From the IMG/VR virus record IMGVR_UViG_3300036771_000090, positions 1-64,000 of that record: a stretch of 64,000 bases of DNA; one strand, written 5' to 3'. The position numbers were made by a program, and so were the translations under genes. Numbering within the stretch: position 1 is the first letter of the stretch; every line of letters begins with the position of its first letter. Source of the DNA: a virus. The notes below the pieces were generated by a model, which was not told where the DNA came from, did not search any database, and saw only the letters and a list, made by a program, of their open reading frames with translations. Below, piece after piece: positions 15,624 through 23,913 of the stretch.

Positions 15624-15925
15624 ACAGGCACCCGGTGGCCCTGAACGCCTCCGTCCACTACGTCAGCCACGGCACGCCGGTCCAGACCGACGGTAAGCAG
15701 GCGTTCGCATCGGTCTGCCGTGCCGCGGACGTGACGGAGTGCAGCCCGCACGACTGGTTCCGCGTCGGCCTGTGCGTGAAGAACCCCACCGGGTTCTTCT
15801 TCCACCCGCTGGCCGCCGGAGGATCGGCCCAGGCACCCCAGGACGATGCCACCGGAGGTCTGGCCGTTCTGGTCCCCGGAAGCTGGCACTGGCCCGACCA
15901 CTGCCCGAACCAGGAGGGGATGTGA
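15620..15925 (+). CDS. Hypothetical protein
   Basis: A 101-residue protein from GTG 15620 (GTGA overlap). It contains HYVSHGTP, two cysteines (CRAADVTEC), a DWFRVGLCV segment and a His/Trp-rich C-terminus (GSWHWPDHCPNQ). The pattern is common in actinophage genomes near structural operons, but the function is unknown. It is coupled to the epimerase gene that follows. Confidence 0.65.
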   Translation: MNRHPVALNASVHYVSHGTPVQTDGKQAFASVCRAADVTECSPHDWFRVGLCVKNPTGFFFHPLAAGGSAQAPQDDATGGLAVLVPGSWHWPDHCPNQEGM

Positions 15926-16965
15926 CCCGGGTACTGCTCACCGGTGCCGCCGGGTTCGTCGGCTCCCACCTGCTCCGCCATATCCTGGCCACCACGGACT
16001 GGGATGTGGTGGCCCCGCTGACCTTCCGGCACAAAGGACTTCCGCCCCGGGTCTGGGGATCGGTCAAAGGTCACGACCCGGAGCGCGTCAACGTGATGAT
16101 GCTGGACCTGACCGGCCCGGTGGACGCGGTGTCCCGGCGGCTGATGGGGGACGTGGACGTCGTCATGAACGTGGCCAGCCTGAGCCATGTGGACGACTCG
16201 ATCCGGCGGCCGGTGGCGTTCGTGGAGAACAACGTCAGCCTGATCCTGAACGCGCTGGAGCTGGCGCGTCACCTGCGGCCGAAGCTCTTCCTCCAGATGA
16301 GCACCGACGAAGTGTACGGAGCGGCCCCGGCCGGCCGGGACGCGGAGGAGTGGTCCGCCATCGAGCCGTCCAATCCGTACAGCGCCAGCAAGGCGGCCCA
16401 GGAAGCGATTGCGTACAGCTACTGGCGCACCTTCGGGGTTCCACTGGTGATCACCAACACCATGAACATCTTCGGGGAGATGCAGGGACCGGAGAAGTTC
16501 GTTCCCAAGATCATGAACAAGCTGCTGGCCGGGGAGTCGGTGCCTGTGCACGCGTCCCCCGACGGAGTACCCGGCAGCCGCTTCTACCTCCACGCGCGCA
16601 ACCTGGCCGACGCCTGGGTGTGGCTGGCGCGCCGGTACCTGGACGGCTGGCCGGCGTCGCGCCCGGCCGCCTACACCAGCGGGGACGTCCGGCCCGACCG
16701 CTTCAACATCGTCGGGGAGCTGGAGGTGGACAACGTCCGCATGGTCGGCGCGGTGGCGTCCGCCATCACGTCGTACAACGGCCGGCAGGTGAAGCCGGTC
16801 TGGCACCTGGAGGACTTCCACTCCAGCCGACCCGGCCATGATCTGCGGTACGCGCTGGACGGCAGCAAACTGGCCGCGGAGGGCTGGTCCGCGCCGCTCG
16901 ACTTCACCACGTCCCTGGAGCGGACCGTTCACTGGACGCTCGATCATCCGGAGTGGCTGGAGTGA
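15922..16965 (+). CDS. NAD-dependent sugar-nucleotide epimerase/dehydratase
   Basis: A 347-residue short-chain dehydrogenase of the extended type. The Rossmann glycine motif is TGAAGFVGSH near residue 7. STDEVYG near 130 and YSASKAA near 155 supply the Thr/Asp-Glu and Tyr-Lys catalytic residues seen in dTDP-glucose 4,6-dehydratases and UDP-sugar epimerases. The C-terminal part has the substrate-binding elements (GSRFYLHARNLADAW). It should convert a nucleotide-activated sugar in the cytoplasm. It sits just before the terminase; the methyltransferase at 20514 and glycosyltransferase at 47449 could complete a sugar-modification route (inference). Confidence 0.88.
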   Translation: MTRVLLTGAAGFVGSHLLRHILATTDWDVVAPLTFRHKGLPPRVWGSVKGHDPERVNVMMLDLTGPVDAVSRRLMGDVDVVMNVASLSHVDDSIRRPVAFVENNVSLILNALELARHLRPKLFLQMSTDEVYGAAPAGRDAEEWSAIEPSNPYSASKAAQEAIAYSYWRTFGVPLVITNTMNIFGEMQGPEKFVPKIMNKLLAGESVPVHASPDGVPGSRFYLHARNLADAWVWLARRYLDGWPASRPAAYTSGDVRPDRFNIVGELEVDNVRMVGAVASAITSYNGRQVKPVWHLEDFHSSRPGHDLRYALDGSKLAAEGWSAPLDFTTSLERTVHWTLDHPEWLE

Positions 16966-17177
16966 GCAGCAACCCGAACAGCGTGTTCGCCCGGCCGGAC
17001 GTCCAGGTGGCCGTGATGTCCGGCCGGGCGCTGATGGACGCCCTGGACGTGGTGAACTACCTGGAATCGCTGGCCGTCATCCTGGACCGGGACAGCCACG
17101 CGCTGGCCGCGGAAGTGGTCCGCCAGGACGCGGCCACGCTGAAGGAACGGATGGCCGGGGACTTCCGGCTCCAGTGA
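16962..17177 (+). CDS. Hypothetical protein
   Basis: A 71-residue protein starting at GTG 16962, overlapping the epimerase stop. It is mostly helical (LMDALDVVNYLESLAVILDR ... LAAEVVRQDAATLKERM). No motif is recognised. It sits 13 bases before the large terminase, but is too short and lacks an HTH to be convincing as a small terminase. Confidence 0.65.
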   Translation: MSSNPNSVFARPDVQVAVMSGRALMDALDVVNYLESLAVILDRDSHALAAEVVRQDAATLKERMAGDFRLQ

Positions 17178-17190
17178 GCAGGGGGCACGG

Positions 17191-18606
17191 ATGACGACGG
17201 ACGCACAGCGCGTGGCCGCCGGAGCGGCGCGGCACCTGGCGCGCGGCATGGCCTCCACGCGCTGGCGTCCACTCCCCCACCAGATTCCGCCGGCGGAGCG
17301 GTTCTACGGCTGGTTGATACTGGCCGGACGCGGCGCCGGCAAGACGGACGCGTGCGCGGAGTACATGGTCCAGCACGTCAAGGGACCGCCGTGTCTGCCC
17401 GGTCCCACTCCGCACTGGATGGCGATCATCGCCCCGACGCTGGGTGACGCGGCCACGTCCTGCTACTCCGGTCCGTCGGGGATACGCGCGCACGACCCTT
17501 CCGCGCAGATGGTCACCGTCAAGGGGGGCACCATCGTGCGCTGGCCCAACGGGTCGGAGGCGAAACTGTTCGGCGCGCACACGGAGGAGGAGACGGACCG
17601 GCTCCGCTCCGGCGGCAACCGGTGCCTGGCCTGGCTGGAGGAGCTGGCCGCCTGGCGTTACCTGGATGACGCCTGGGCACAGATGCGCTTCGGTCTGCGC
17701 GTCGGGCCGCATCCGCACTGGATCGGCTCCACCACTCCGAAGACCCGGCCGCTGATCAAGCGCTTCCACGCCGGGCAGGTGCCGAACGTCGTGGTCACGC
17801 GGGGCTCGATGTACGACAACCCCCACCTGGCCCAGGAAGTCCGCGACGCGCTGGAGGAGGAGTACGCCGGCACCCCGATGGGCCGCCAGGAACTGCTGGG
17901 TCTGCTGATCGAAGAGGATGAGAACGCGCTGTGGACCCATGCCGCCATCAACGCGACCCGGGTCCGGCCGTCGGATCTTCCCGACCTGGGCCGCATCTCG
18001 GTGGGGGTGGACCCGTCCGGCGGCGCCGGGGAGCAGGGCATCATCGTGGCCGGCAAGTCGAAGCTGGCGCTTCCTCCGGTGCGGATGCCGGACCTCCCGG
18101 AACTGGCCGATGCGCCGGCCCAGGTGATGACGCCGCGCCACCGCGGCTTCGTGCTCGATGACCGTACCGTCCACCTGAAGCCGGAAGGCTGGGGGCAGCG
18201 CGCGGTACAGGCGGCCATCGACTGGGAAGCGGATGAGATCTTCGTGGAGGTGAACTACGGCGGGGACATGTGCGTGTCCACGATCGCCTCCGCCATGGAG
18301 GCGGCCGGCGTGGCGATCCCCATCCGCAAGGTGCGCGCCACACGTGGCAAGGCGATCCGCGCGCAGCCGGTCAGCGCACTGAACTACCAGGGTGCGTGGA
18401 GCCATGCCGGGACCTTCGAAGCGCTGGAGGACCAGATGACGACCTGGTACCCGGAGCTGGACTGGTCCCCCGACCGTCTGGACGGCTCCGTGTGGAACGC
18501 GCACGGGCTGAAACTGGTCCGTGCGCAGGTCAGGGGCAAGGGCTCTTTTGGTGGTTCAATGGGACAAAAGCAAATGCCGATGCCAGGAAGATCCCACCTG
18601 CCATGA
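17191..18606 (+). CDS. terL: Terminase large subunit
   Basis: A 471-residue packaging motor. The ATPase has Walker A LAGRGAGKTDAC near residue 47, Walker B CLAWLEELAAW near 148, and a coupling motif GSTTPKT. The RNase H-like nuclease domain carries VGVDPSGG near 275 and FVEVNYGGD near 350, supplying metal-binding acids. It translocates DNA into proheads through the portal and cuts it. It starts at ATG 17191 behind GGGGGCACGG. The length is typical. The last 20 residues (GSFGGSMGQKQMPMPG) are unusually flexible, and their DNA contains a weak CTTTTG/CAAAAG hairpin similar to the one at 18786. Confidence 0.95.
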   Translation: MTTDAQRVAAGAARHLARGMASTRWRPLPHQIPPAERFYGWLILAGRGAGKTDACAEYMVQHVKGPPCLPGPTPHWMAIIAPTLGDAATSCYSGPSGIRAHDPSAQMVTVKGGTIVRWPNGSEAKLFGAHTEEETDRLRSGGNRCLAWLEELAAWRYLDDAWAQMRFGLRVGPHPHWIGSTTPKTRPLIKRFHAGQVPNVVVTRGSMYDNPHLAQEVRDALEEEYAGTPMGRQELLGLLIEEDENALWTHAAINATRVRPSDLPDLGRISVGVDPSGGAGEQGIIVAGKSKLALPPVRMPDLPELADAPAQVMTPRHRGFVLDDRTVHLKPEGWGQRAVQAAIDWEADEIFVEVNYGGDMCVSTIASAMEAAGVAIPIRKVRATRGKAIRAQPVSALNYQGAWSHAGTFEALEDQMTTWYPELDWSPDRLDGSVWNAHGLKLVRAQVRGKGSFGGSMGQKQMPMPGRSHLP

Positions 18607-18776
18607 TCGCTATCCCCGTAACCGTCCTGTTAGCCCTGGTCCTGGCCGCGCTGGTCTTCGAGCGTGGCCGCTTCACGGTGATCATTGCCGTACTGTCCGT
18701 CGTCATCGGCCTTCTGCTGGCCCAGACCGCCGTTGGCCGCTTCATGTCCGACGTGCTCCACACCTTCGGGCTCTGA
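18603..18776 (+). CDS. Small membrane protein
   Basis: A 57-residue protein overlapping the terminase stop (ATGA). Two hydrophobic segments (IPVTVLLALVLAALVF and VIIAVLSVVIGLLLAQTAV) are separated by a short charged turn (ERGRFT), a two-helix hairpin topology. It could be a holin or antiholin partner of the next gene, but size and topology alone do not prove it. Confidence 0.68.
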   Translation: MIAIPVTVLLALVLAALVFERGRFTVIIAVLSVVIGLLLAQTAVGRFMSDVLHTFGL

Positions 18777-18785
18777 CGCGCGGTA

Positions 18786-18821
18786 TCTTCCTTTTGTGGG
18801 ACCAGTCGAACAAAAGGAAGA
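18786..18821 (+). promoter_or_regulatory. 12-bp perfect hairpin hiding the ribosome site of the next gene
   Basis: TCTTCCTTTTGT (18786-18797) and ACAAAAGGAAGA (18810-18821) are exact complements around a 12-base loop. The right arm contains the Shine-Dalgarno AAGGAAGAGG for the ATG at 18828, so folding would block ribosome entry. Its T-rich left arm is striking in this GC-rich genome. Confidence 0.7.
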
Positions 18822-18827
18822 GGCGTC

Positions 18828-19247
18828 ATGACCACACCCAGAAGGGTGACTGCCGATCCGGCGGCCACCGCCAGCGCAGTCCTGATCTTCGGCCGGGAGC
18901 CGGCGCTGTTCTTCGCCGTGCTCAGCTCCGTACTCGGGACCGTGGTGGCCACCGGAGCCACCGGGCTCACCACCGACCAGGCCGGCACCATCACCGCGGC
19001 AGCATCCGCCGTGTTCGCCGCGATCACCGCGCTGTTCACCCGGCCGGTGGCGCCGGCCGCGTTCACCGGCGCCTTCGCGGCCGTCGTCACCGTACTGGCC
19101 GCGTTCCACTTCAACCTCTCCCCGGAGCTGGTCGGAGCGGGCAACGGATTCATCACGGCGGTACTGCTGTTCGCCACCCGCGGGCACGTCTCCCCGACCA
19201 CCGTCCGGGGCGAAGTCGTCCGCCCGAAGGCACTGCACGGAGCCTGA
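18828..19247 (+). CDS. Membrane protein, candidate holin
   Basis: A 139-residue protein with three to four hydrophobic segments: LFFAVLSSVLGTVVATGA, ITAAASAVFAAITALF, FTGAFAAVVTVLAAF and FITAVLLFAT, with a charged C-terminus. The phrase LTTDQAGTITAAASAV recalls small membrane proteins annotated as holins in actinophages. Its own ribosome site is in a hairpin, so expression may be delayed, as expected for a lysis-timing gene (inference). It could also be an unrelated membrane protein. Confidence 0.6.
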   Translation: MTTPRRVTADPAATASAVLIFGREPALFFAVLSSVLGTVVATGATGLTTDQAGTITAAASAVFAAITALFTRPVAPAAFTGAFAAVVTVLAAFHFNLSPELVGAGNGFITAVLLFATRGHVSPTTVRGEVVRPKALHGA

Positions 19248-19373
19248 GTGCTCCGGCGTCTGCTGAGCTGGCTGGGTGTCCGGCGGCACCCGGCCAGCGT
19301 CCCGGAGGACATCCGCCGCACTCCCGGTCCTGAACGGCAGGACTGGTACAGCCGGGGATGGCGGATCAGGTGA
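19248..19373 (+). CDS. Very small basic protein
   Basis: A 41-residue ORF from GTG 19248, starting directly after the membrane-protein stop. It is strongly basic at the start (LRRLLSWLGVRRHP) and ends WYSRGWRIR. Its stop overlaps the next GTG. Evidence is limited to the tight gene packing, since no homology is recognisable. Confidence 0.4.
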   Translation: MLRRLLSWLGVRRHPASVPEDIRRTPGPERQDWYSRGWRIR

Positions 19374-19450
19374 TCATTCGCTGGTACCGGAGATGGGCCC
19401 GGCGCCGTGCTGCGCGCCGGGTCCGCGATCTGAAGAGGAACTGGACATGA
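19370..19450 (+). CDS. Very small Arg-rich protein
   Basis: A 26-residue ORF from GTG 19370 (GTGA overlap), ending in an ATGA overlap with the next gene. It has about ten Arg residues (RWYRRWARRRAARRVRDL). It may be a real micro-protein or only a coupling ORF that keeps ribosomes moving to the next gene. Confidence 0.35.
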   Translation: MIIRWYRRWARRRAARRVRDLKRNWT

Positions 19451-19893
19451 TGCCGCTCTGGCTGGCGTACCTGCTCTGTGTTGCCGCGGTCTACCGGCTG
19501 ACCCGGCTGGCCGTCAAAGACGACTTCCCGCCCGTGCTGTGGCTGCGCGATCGGCTGGCCGGCGGCTGGCGGCCACTCACCGCGGCGGAGCGCGCGCAGC
19601 TCTCCGCCGATCCGCTCCGCTCCGCGGTGTCCTGGGCCGGGGACGTACAGGACATCGACCACCAGGACGGCAACGGGAAGACCGCCAGCCGGTACGCACG
19701 CCGGATGGCCTGGGTGCCGGAGTGGCTGGCCGACCTGGTGAGCTGTCCGTGGTGCGCGTCGGGCTGGATCGCACTGGCCGTCACGGCGTACGCCTGGGCC
19801 GCGCTGGACTGGTTCGGCTGGACCCTGGCGCTGCTGTGGTGGATGGCGGTCTGGGCCGGCGCATCCCTGATCGCGTCGAAAAGGTGGGCCTGA
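19447..19893 (+). CDS. DUF1360-like membrane protein
   Basis: A 148-residue protein with an N-terminal hydrophobic segment (LWLAYLLCVAAVYRL), a soluble middle with a 35-residue insertion, the motif SCPWCASGWIALAV near residue 100, and a C-terminal pair of hydrophobic segments (WALDWFGW-like and LALLWWMAVWAGASLI). CxxC followed by GxW and a membrane span is typical of the DUF1360 family, found in phages and spore-forming bacteria. Function is unknown. GAGGAA lies just upstream of the double ATG. Confidence 0.72.
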   Translation: MMPLWLAYLLCVAAVYRLTRLAVKDDFPPVLWLRDRLAGGWRPLTAAERAQLSADPLRSAVSWAGDVQDIDHQDGNGKTASRYARRMAWVPEWLADLVSCPWCASGWIALAVTAYAWAALDWFGWTLALLWWMAVWAGASLIASKRWA

Positions 19894-20261
19894 TGACGTC
19901 GTACTGGATCTTCCTGGGCATGGTCGCGGGTTCGTCCCTTACCCACCTGAGCTACCGCATGTGGGCCCGCGGCGCGGACGTCTTCCGCTTCCGGACGCTG
20001 CTCCACGCCACCCGGGCACTGCCCGGAGGAACGGTGCTGTCCATCGGATACCCGTCCGGCGCCCGGGAGGTATTCGTCAAGCCGGGTGGCCAGGACCACA
20101 TCAGGCCGGCGGACGCCGGTCTGGGTACGGCGATGGGAACGGTGGCCGGTGAGCTGGTCAACGCGGCCAACCGAGTCACCGAACTGTACGCGCAGCACGA
20201 AGGCCGGGACGTCCCGGCCGCGGACGTGATGAAAGCCCTGAGAGGAAGCGAGGAAGCATGA
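19893..20261 (+). CDS. Membrane-anchored hypothetical protein
   Basis: A 122-residue protein starting at ATG 19893 (TGATG overlap). One N-terminal hydrophobic segment (WIFLGMVAGSSLTHLSY) is followed by a soluble domain with beta-strand character (GTVLSIGYPSGAREVFV) and a C-terminal helix. The topology suggests a single-pass membrane anchor. No family is recognised. Confidence 0.65.
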   Translation: MTSYWIFLGMVAGSSLTHLSYRMWARGADVFRFRTLLHATRALPGGTVLSIGYPSGAREVFVKPGGQDHIRPADAGLGTAMGTVAGELVNAANRVTELYAQHEGRDVPAADVMKALRGSEEA

Positions 20262-20521
20262 GCACACCCCAGCAGCCGATCCCCTACGACCCCGGCAACG
20301 CTCTTCTGGGACCGCAGCCGGCGGAGATGACGCTGTCTCTGGTGAACACTCCGGCCGGCCAGCAGATGGCCATGACGATCCGGACGTCCACCACTACGCT
20401 GACGGTCTTCCTGGCGAAGGACTCCGGGGAGCAGTGGCGGGACCAGCTATCCGCCATGCTGGCCCAGATGAACGGCCTGATCCTTCCGCCGTCCGCTGTG
20501 AACGGAGCACACCGTGGCTGA
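20258..20521 (+). CDS. Hypothetical protein
   Basis: An 87-residue protein (ATGA overlap at 20258). It shows a beta-hairpin-like middle (EMTLSLVNTPAGQQMAMTIR, TTTLTVFLAKD) then a helix (WRDQLSAMLAQMNGL). It overlaps the methyltransferase start by eight bases. No known family; short proteins of this shape occur near head genes in actinophages. Confidence 0.62.
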   Translation: MSTPQQPIPYDPGNALLGPQPAEMTLSLVNTPAGQQMAMTIRTSTTTLTVFLAKDSGEQWRDQLSAMLAQMNGLILPPSAVNGAHRG

Positions 20522-21131
20522 ATGGCGGCTGACCGAAGAGCTGGTTCCGTACGTCTCCACCGCGGAGTTCCACCAGGACCGGGAGCGCGCTCCGCACCTG
20601 GAACAGGAGTGGCACCGGCCCCGGCTGGAGACGGCCGCTTCCTTCGTCCGGGAGATCGCGGCGAAGTGGCCGCGGGATGAGCGGATGCCGACGGTCTCCG
20701 ACCTGGGATGCGGAGACGGGGGTCTGCTGTCGCTGCTGAAGGACTGCCCCGACATCATCGCGGCCTGGGGGTACGACTTCTCCCCCGCCAACGCGGCTGG
20801 CTGGACGGAGCGCGGCGTCAACGCCCGTGCGCTGGACGTCTTCAGAGCCGACTGGCACCGGGTGCACCCGGGTTCCATCGTCGTCATGACCGAAGTCCTG
20901 GAGCACATCGCGGAACCGCACAGCGTGCTGACCCGGCTGTCCATGAACAGGCTGACCCGCTACCTGGTGTGCTCCAGCCCGCGCAACGAACGTCCCGGCA
21001 ACCACAGCCCGGAGCACGCCTGGGCCTGGGACATGGACGGGTACGCGGACATGATCAGGGGAGCGGGCTGGAGGATCGAGCGCCACCAGGGCGTCGGCCT
21101 GTTCCAGGTCGTGATGGCCAGTTCTGTCTGA
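20514..21131 (+). CDS. SAM-dependent class I methyltransferase
   Basis: A 205-residue protein with a Rossmann methyltransferase fold: motif I VSDLGCGDGGLLSLL near residue 60, an acidic motif II-like strand (AAWGYDFSPANAAGW), and motif IV-like IVVMTEVLEHI near 125, followed by CSSPRNE and HAWAWD. The VLEHI element and overall length resemble small-molecule or sugar O/N-methyltransferases, rather than DNA methyltransferases, which would show a DPPY or PC motif. The substrate is unknown. With the epimerase and glycosyltransferase it may modify a sugar (inference). Confidence 0.82.
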   Translation: MAEWRLTEELVPYVSTAEFHQDRERAPHLEQEWHRPRLETAASFVREIAAKWPRDERMPTVSDLGCGDGGLLSLLKDCPDIIAAWGYDFSPANAAGWTERGVNARALDVFRADWHRVHPGSIVVMTEVLEHIAEPHSVLTRLSMNRLTRYLVCSSPRNERPGNHSPEHAWAWDMDGYADMIRGAGWRIERHQGVGLFQVVMASSV

Positions 21132-21149
21132 TCATCGTTCATGATGATC
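21130..21149 (+). promoter_or_regulatory. Hairpin adjoining a start codon
   Basis: GATCATC (21130-21136) and GATGATC (21143-21149) pair around six bases, two bases before GTG 21152. No Shine-Dalgarno is visible, so the hairpin may be a weak terminator after the methyltransferase or a translational control element. Confidence 0.4.
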
Positions 21150-21151
21150 CG

Positions 21152-21460
21152 GTGAACAGACTGTTGTTGATCGTTAAAGCTGCTGCACCCGCGGCCGATC
21201 CGGTCACGAACACACTGATCCAGTACGGCGCCATCGGGGTCATCGCCACGATGGCGCTTGCTGCTGTCCGGGTACTTTTCGGCCGGATGGCTGCCGCGCT
21301 GGACCGGGAGACAGCACGTGCGGACCGGCTGGAAGAAGAACTGCGGCGGCTGAACGAGACGATCCGCACGGAGTACACCGCTACGATTGCCCGGACCACA
21401 CAGGCTGTAGCAGACGCGAATCGAGCGGTAGCCGACATGGCCGCGCGCCGCAGGAGTTGA
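21152..21460 (+). CDS. Membrane protein with coiled coil
   Basis: A 102-residue protein: a hydrophobic segment (YGAIGVIATMALAAVRVLF, residues about 25-43) followed by a long charged helix with heptad-like spacing (ALDRETARADRLEEELRRLNE). This is the layout of small phage membrane proteins encoded with lysis or head genes, including some spanin- or holin-like proteins, but no specific assignment is safe. The start at GTG 21152 lacks a clear ribosome site. Confidence 0.65.
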   Translation: MNRLLLIVKAAAPAADPVTNTLIQYGAIGVIATMALAAVRVLFGRMAAALDRETARADRLEEELRRLNETIRTEYTATIARTTQAVADANRAVADMAARRRS

Positions 21461-21466
21461 TCCCCG

Positions 21467-21640
21467 ATGGCGAATAGTCCGACGGACCGCCTGGTGGCGG
21501 AATCCGAACGGCTGCGCGAATGGCTGTCGAACATGGCCGGGGAACTTCGGACCTTTGCTGACGAACTAGACCATGAAGTACGTGAGCTGCGGGAGGGAGA
21601 GCACCGTGACGACCCCGGAGAACGACGAACGGCTGAATGA
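21467..21640 (+). CDS. Small coiled-coil protein
   Basis: A 57-residue highly charged protein from ATG 21467 (DRLVAESERLREWLSNMAGE, then DELDHEVRELREGEHR). It is predicted to be almost entirely helical. Its 3' end overlaps the next gene by 35 bases in another frame. It may assemble with the neighbouring coiled-coil membrane proteins. Confidence 0.55.
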   Translation: MANSPTDRLVAESERLREWLSNMAGELRTFADELDHEVRELREGEHRDDPGERRTAE

Positions 21641-22049
21641 GCTGATCGACATCGGCGCCCGGCTGCTGGGGGAGATCGAGTCCTTCACCCAGGAAGGCGG
21701 CCGGCAGTTCGTCTCCCTGGCCCAGCGTGCGCGGACCAACCGGCGCATGATCACGGTAATCGGTGTCTCCCTCCTCCTGGACGTCGTTCTGACCGTTGCG
21801 ACGGTCTTCGGCTGGGTCGCGGTGTCCCGGAACGAACACCGGATCACCACGCTGACGGAGCGCCTGGACATCGCGCAGACCGTCCAGCGCCAGAAGGCAC
21901 TCTGTCCGCTGTACCAGCTCCTCCTGGACTCGAAGTCCGCGGCCGGGCGCGCCGCTGCTCCCGATCCGGCCGCCTACGATCACGCCTTCAAGGTCATCAG
22001 CGACGGGTACGGCGTGCTGGAGTGCAGCGCCTTCATCAGCGGCCAGTAA
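21606..22049 (+). CDS. Single-pass membrane protein
   Basis: A 147-residue protein from GTG 21606 behind GGGAGGGAG. A helical N-terminal 55 residues precedes one membrane span (MITVIGVSLLLDVVLTVATVFGWVAV). An external-type domain follows with two cysteines (LCPLYQLLLDSK and LECSAF) that could form a disulfide. No family is recognised. It is the last gene before the portal. Confidence 0.68.
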   Translation: MTTPENDERLNELIDIGARLLGEIESFTQEGGRQFVSLAQRARTNRRMITVIGVSLLLDVVLTVATVFGWVAVSRNEHRITTLTERLDIAQTVQRQKALCPLYQLLLDSKSAAGRAAAPDPAAYDHAFKVISDGYGVLECSAFISGQ

Positions 22050-22116
22050 CCGGCCATCCAGTTCTCCGGCTTCCGGCCGCTATCATCAGCCGCAGGTGAC
22101 AGCGGGAGGCGCGCGC

Positions 22117-23913
22117 ATGGGATGGAACCCTTTCGGCCGGGCCCGGCCTCCGGCTGATCCTCCGCGGGAGCCGGAGGCGCTGACCGCAGCGGCCCAGGTG
22201 GTCAGGAAGCCGGAGTCCCAGTACCTCCAGTACACCCAGAACTGGCAGAACGAAGCCTGGGACTTCTACGATTCGTGCGGCGAAGCCAACTACGGGATCA
22301 CCTGGCTGGCCAACATGCTGAGCCAGGTCCGCCTCCGTGCCGCCCGGATGGCCCCGGGTCTGGACGAACCGGAGATCCTGTCCACCGGCATCCCGGCGGA
22401 GATCATCGGCGCACTGGCCGGCGGTGTGGGCGGACAGTCCCAGATCATGCGCTCCCTGGCCACCCAGCTCTCCGTCCCCGGGGACAGCTACCTGGTGGGT
22501 GAACAGGCCGGAGTGGCGGAGAACTGGACCGTGCGCAGCGTGGACGAAGTCCGCGTCCAGAACCGCAAGTACCAGGTGGTGGCCGACCGAACTCCGACGA
22601 TTGAGTGGCGCGACCTTCCGCCGGATTCGGTGCCGGTGCGGATCTGGCGTCCGCACATGCGCTGGAACTCCGTCGCGGATTCCCCGATGCGCTCCGCGCT
22701 GCCGATCCTGCGAGAGCTGGAACTGGTCAACCGGCACATCACCGCGCAGTACCTGAGCCGGCTGGCTTCGGCCGGCCTGCTTATCCTCCCGGACGAAGTG
22801 GACTTCCCTGTCCGGGAGGAATTCGCGGAGGCGGAAGACCCCTTCGTGGCGGAGTGGATCGAGATCGGCGCACAGGCCATCGCCAACCCGGGTACGGCGT
22901 CCGCGGTGATCCCGATTCCGATCCGCGTTCCCGGTGAGTACGTGGACAAGATCAAGTTTCTGGACTTCACCCTGAAGATCGATGAAAAGATCATCGAAAA
23001 GCGGGACAGCGCGATCAACCGCCTGGCCACCAAGCTGGACATCCCGACCGAAGTCCTGACCGGCATGGGCAAGGTCAACCACTGGACGGCCTGGCAGCTC
23101 GATGAAGGCAGCCTGAAAACCCACATCGCTCCCCTGGTGGAGACCATCTGCTACTCCCTGACCACGGGGTACTACCAGCCGCGCCTGAAGGCCAGCGGCG
23201 TGGAGGATGCAGAGCGGTACGTGGTCTGGTACGACATGTCCGAACTGGCGCTCCGCCCGGACAACTCCACGAACGCGATGGCCGCGTACGACCGGTTCGA
23301 GATCAGCGGGGAGGCGCTGCGGCGGGAGACCGGCTTCGGGGAGGACGACAAGCCGTCGGACGAAGAGCTGCGCGTCATGGCGCTGAAATCGATCATCCGG
23401 GAAGCTCCGGCGTCCGCCAACGCCCCGGAGGCGGTGGACGCGCTGGTGGGTCAGGACGTCCTGTCCACAGCCACCGCGGAGACCGGCTCCCCGGCGTCCA
23501 CCGGGACCGGCGGGGGTACTTCTCCGGGCGACCAGAGCACCGCTGGTCCGGGCGGAGCGGCAGACCCCGGCACACCGGGGACGAAGGACGCGCCGGCCGA
23601 TACCCCGCCGGTGCGCGCCGGTGCGTACTCCCTGGTCCAGATGAAGGCGCTGCACGCTGTCCGCTTCAGCGTGACGCGACCGGCCCAGCTCTACCATCCG
23701 CCGCTGTGCGCGACGCACGCGTACTCCTGCCCGTTCACCCATGCCGCGCTGGGCCGGAGACTGCCCAACCTCTCCAGCGGGACGTACGAATGCCGTCTGG
23801 ACCTGTTCGGGCAGTTGATCGTCGGGCGCCCGGCGCCAGAGATCGACACGTCCGACTGGATTCCGACCATGGGGACACCTGTGGCCCGGCCGAAGGAGCG
23901 CATCCGTGCCTGA
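22117..23913 (+). CDS. Portal protein
   Basis: A 598-residue portal, the dodecameric ring at the capsid vertex through which DNA passes and to which terminase and connectors bind. Typical elements are WDFYDSCGEANYGITWLANMLSQ, VPVRIWRPHMRW, SPMRSALPILRELE (clip/stem region) and the long helix after IIEKRDSAINRLATKLDIPTEVLTGMG. The C-terminal 130 residues are a Gly/Thr/Pro-rich linker and a small Cys/His domain (HPPLCATHAYSCPFTH). ATG 22117 with GGGAGG is preferred over GTG 22096. Confidence 0.92.
   Translation: MGWNPFGRARPPADPPREPEALTAAAQVVRKPESQYLQYTQNWQNEAWDFYDSCGEANYGITWLANMLSQVRLRAARMAPGLDEPEILSTGIPAEIIGALAGGVGGQSQIMRSLATQLSVPGDSYLVGEQAGVAENWTVRSVDEVRVQNRKYQVVADRTPTIEWRDLPPDSVPVRIWRPHMRWNSVADSPMRSALPILRELELVNRHITAQYLSRLASAGLLILPDEVDFPVREEFAEAEDPFVAEWIEIGAQAIANPGTASAVIPIPIRVPGEYVDKIKFLDFTLKIDEKIIEKRDSAINRLATKLDIPTEVLTGMGKVNHWTAWQLDEGSLKTHIAPLVETICYSLTTGYYQPRLKASGVEDAERYVVWYDMSELALRPDNSTNAMAAYDRFEISGEALRRETGFGEDDKPSDEELRVMALKSIIREAPASANAPEAVDALVGQDVLSTATAETGSPASTGTGGGTSPGDQSTAGPGGAADPGTPGTKDAPADTPPVRAGAYSLVQMKALHAVRFSVTRPAQLYHPPLCATHAYSCPFTHAALGRRLPNLSSGTYECRLDLFGQLIVGRPAPEIDTSDWIPTMGTPVARPKERIRA

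Noticed and set aside
20514-21131. DNA adenine methyltransferase
   Set aside because: No (D/N)PP(Y/F) motif; the VLEHI and CSSP segments fit small-molecule methyltransferases better.
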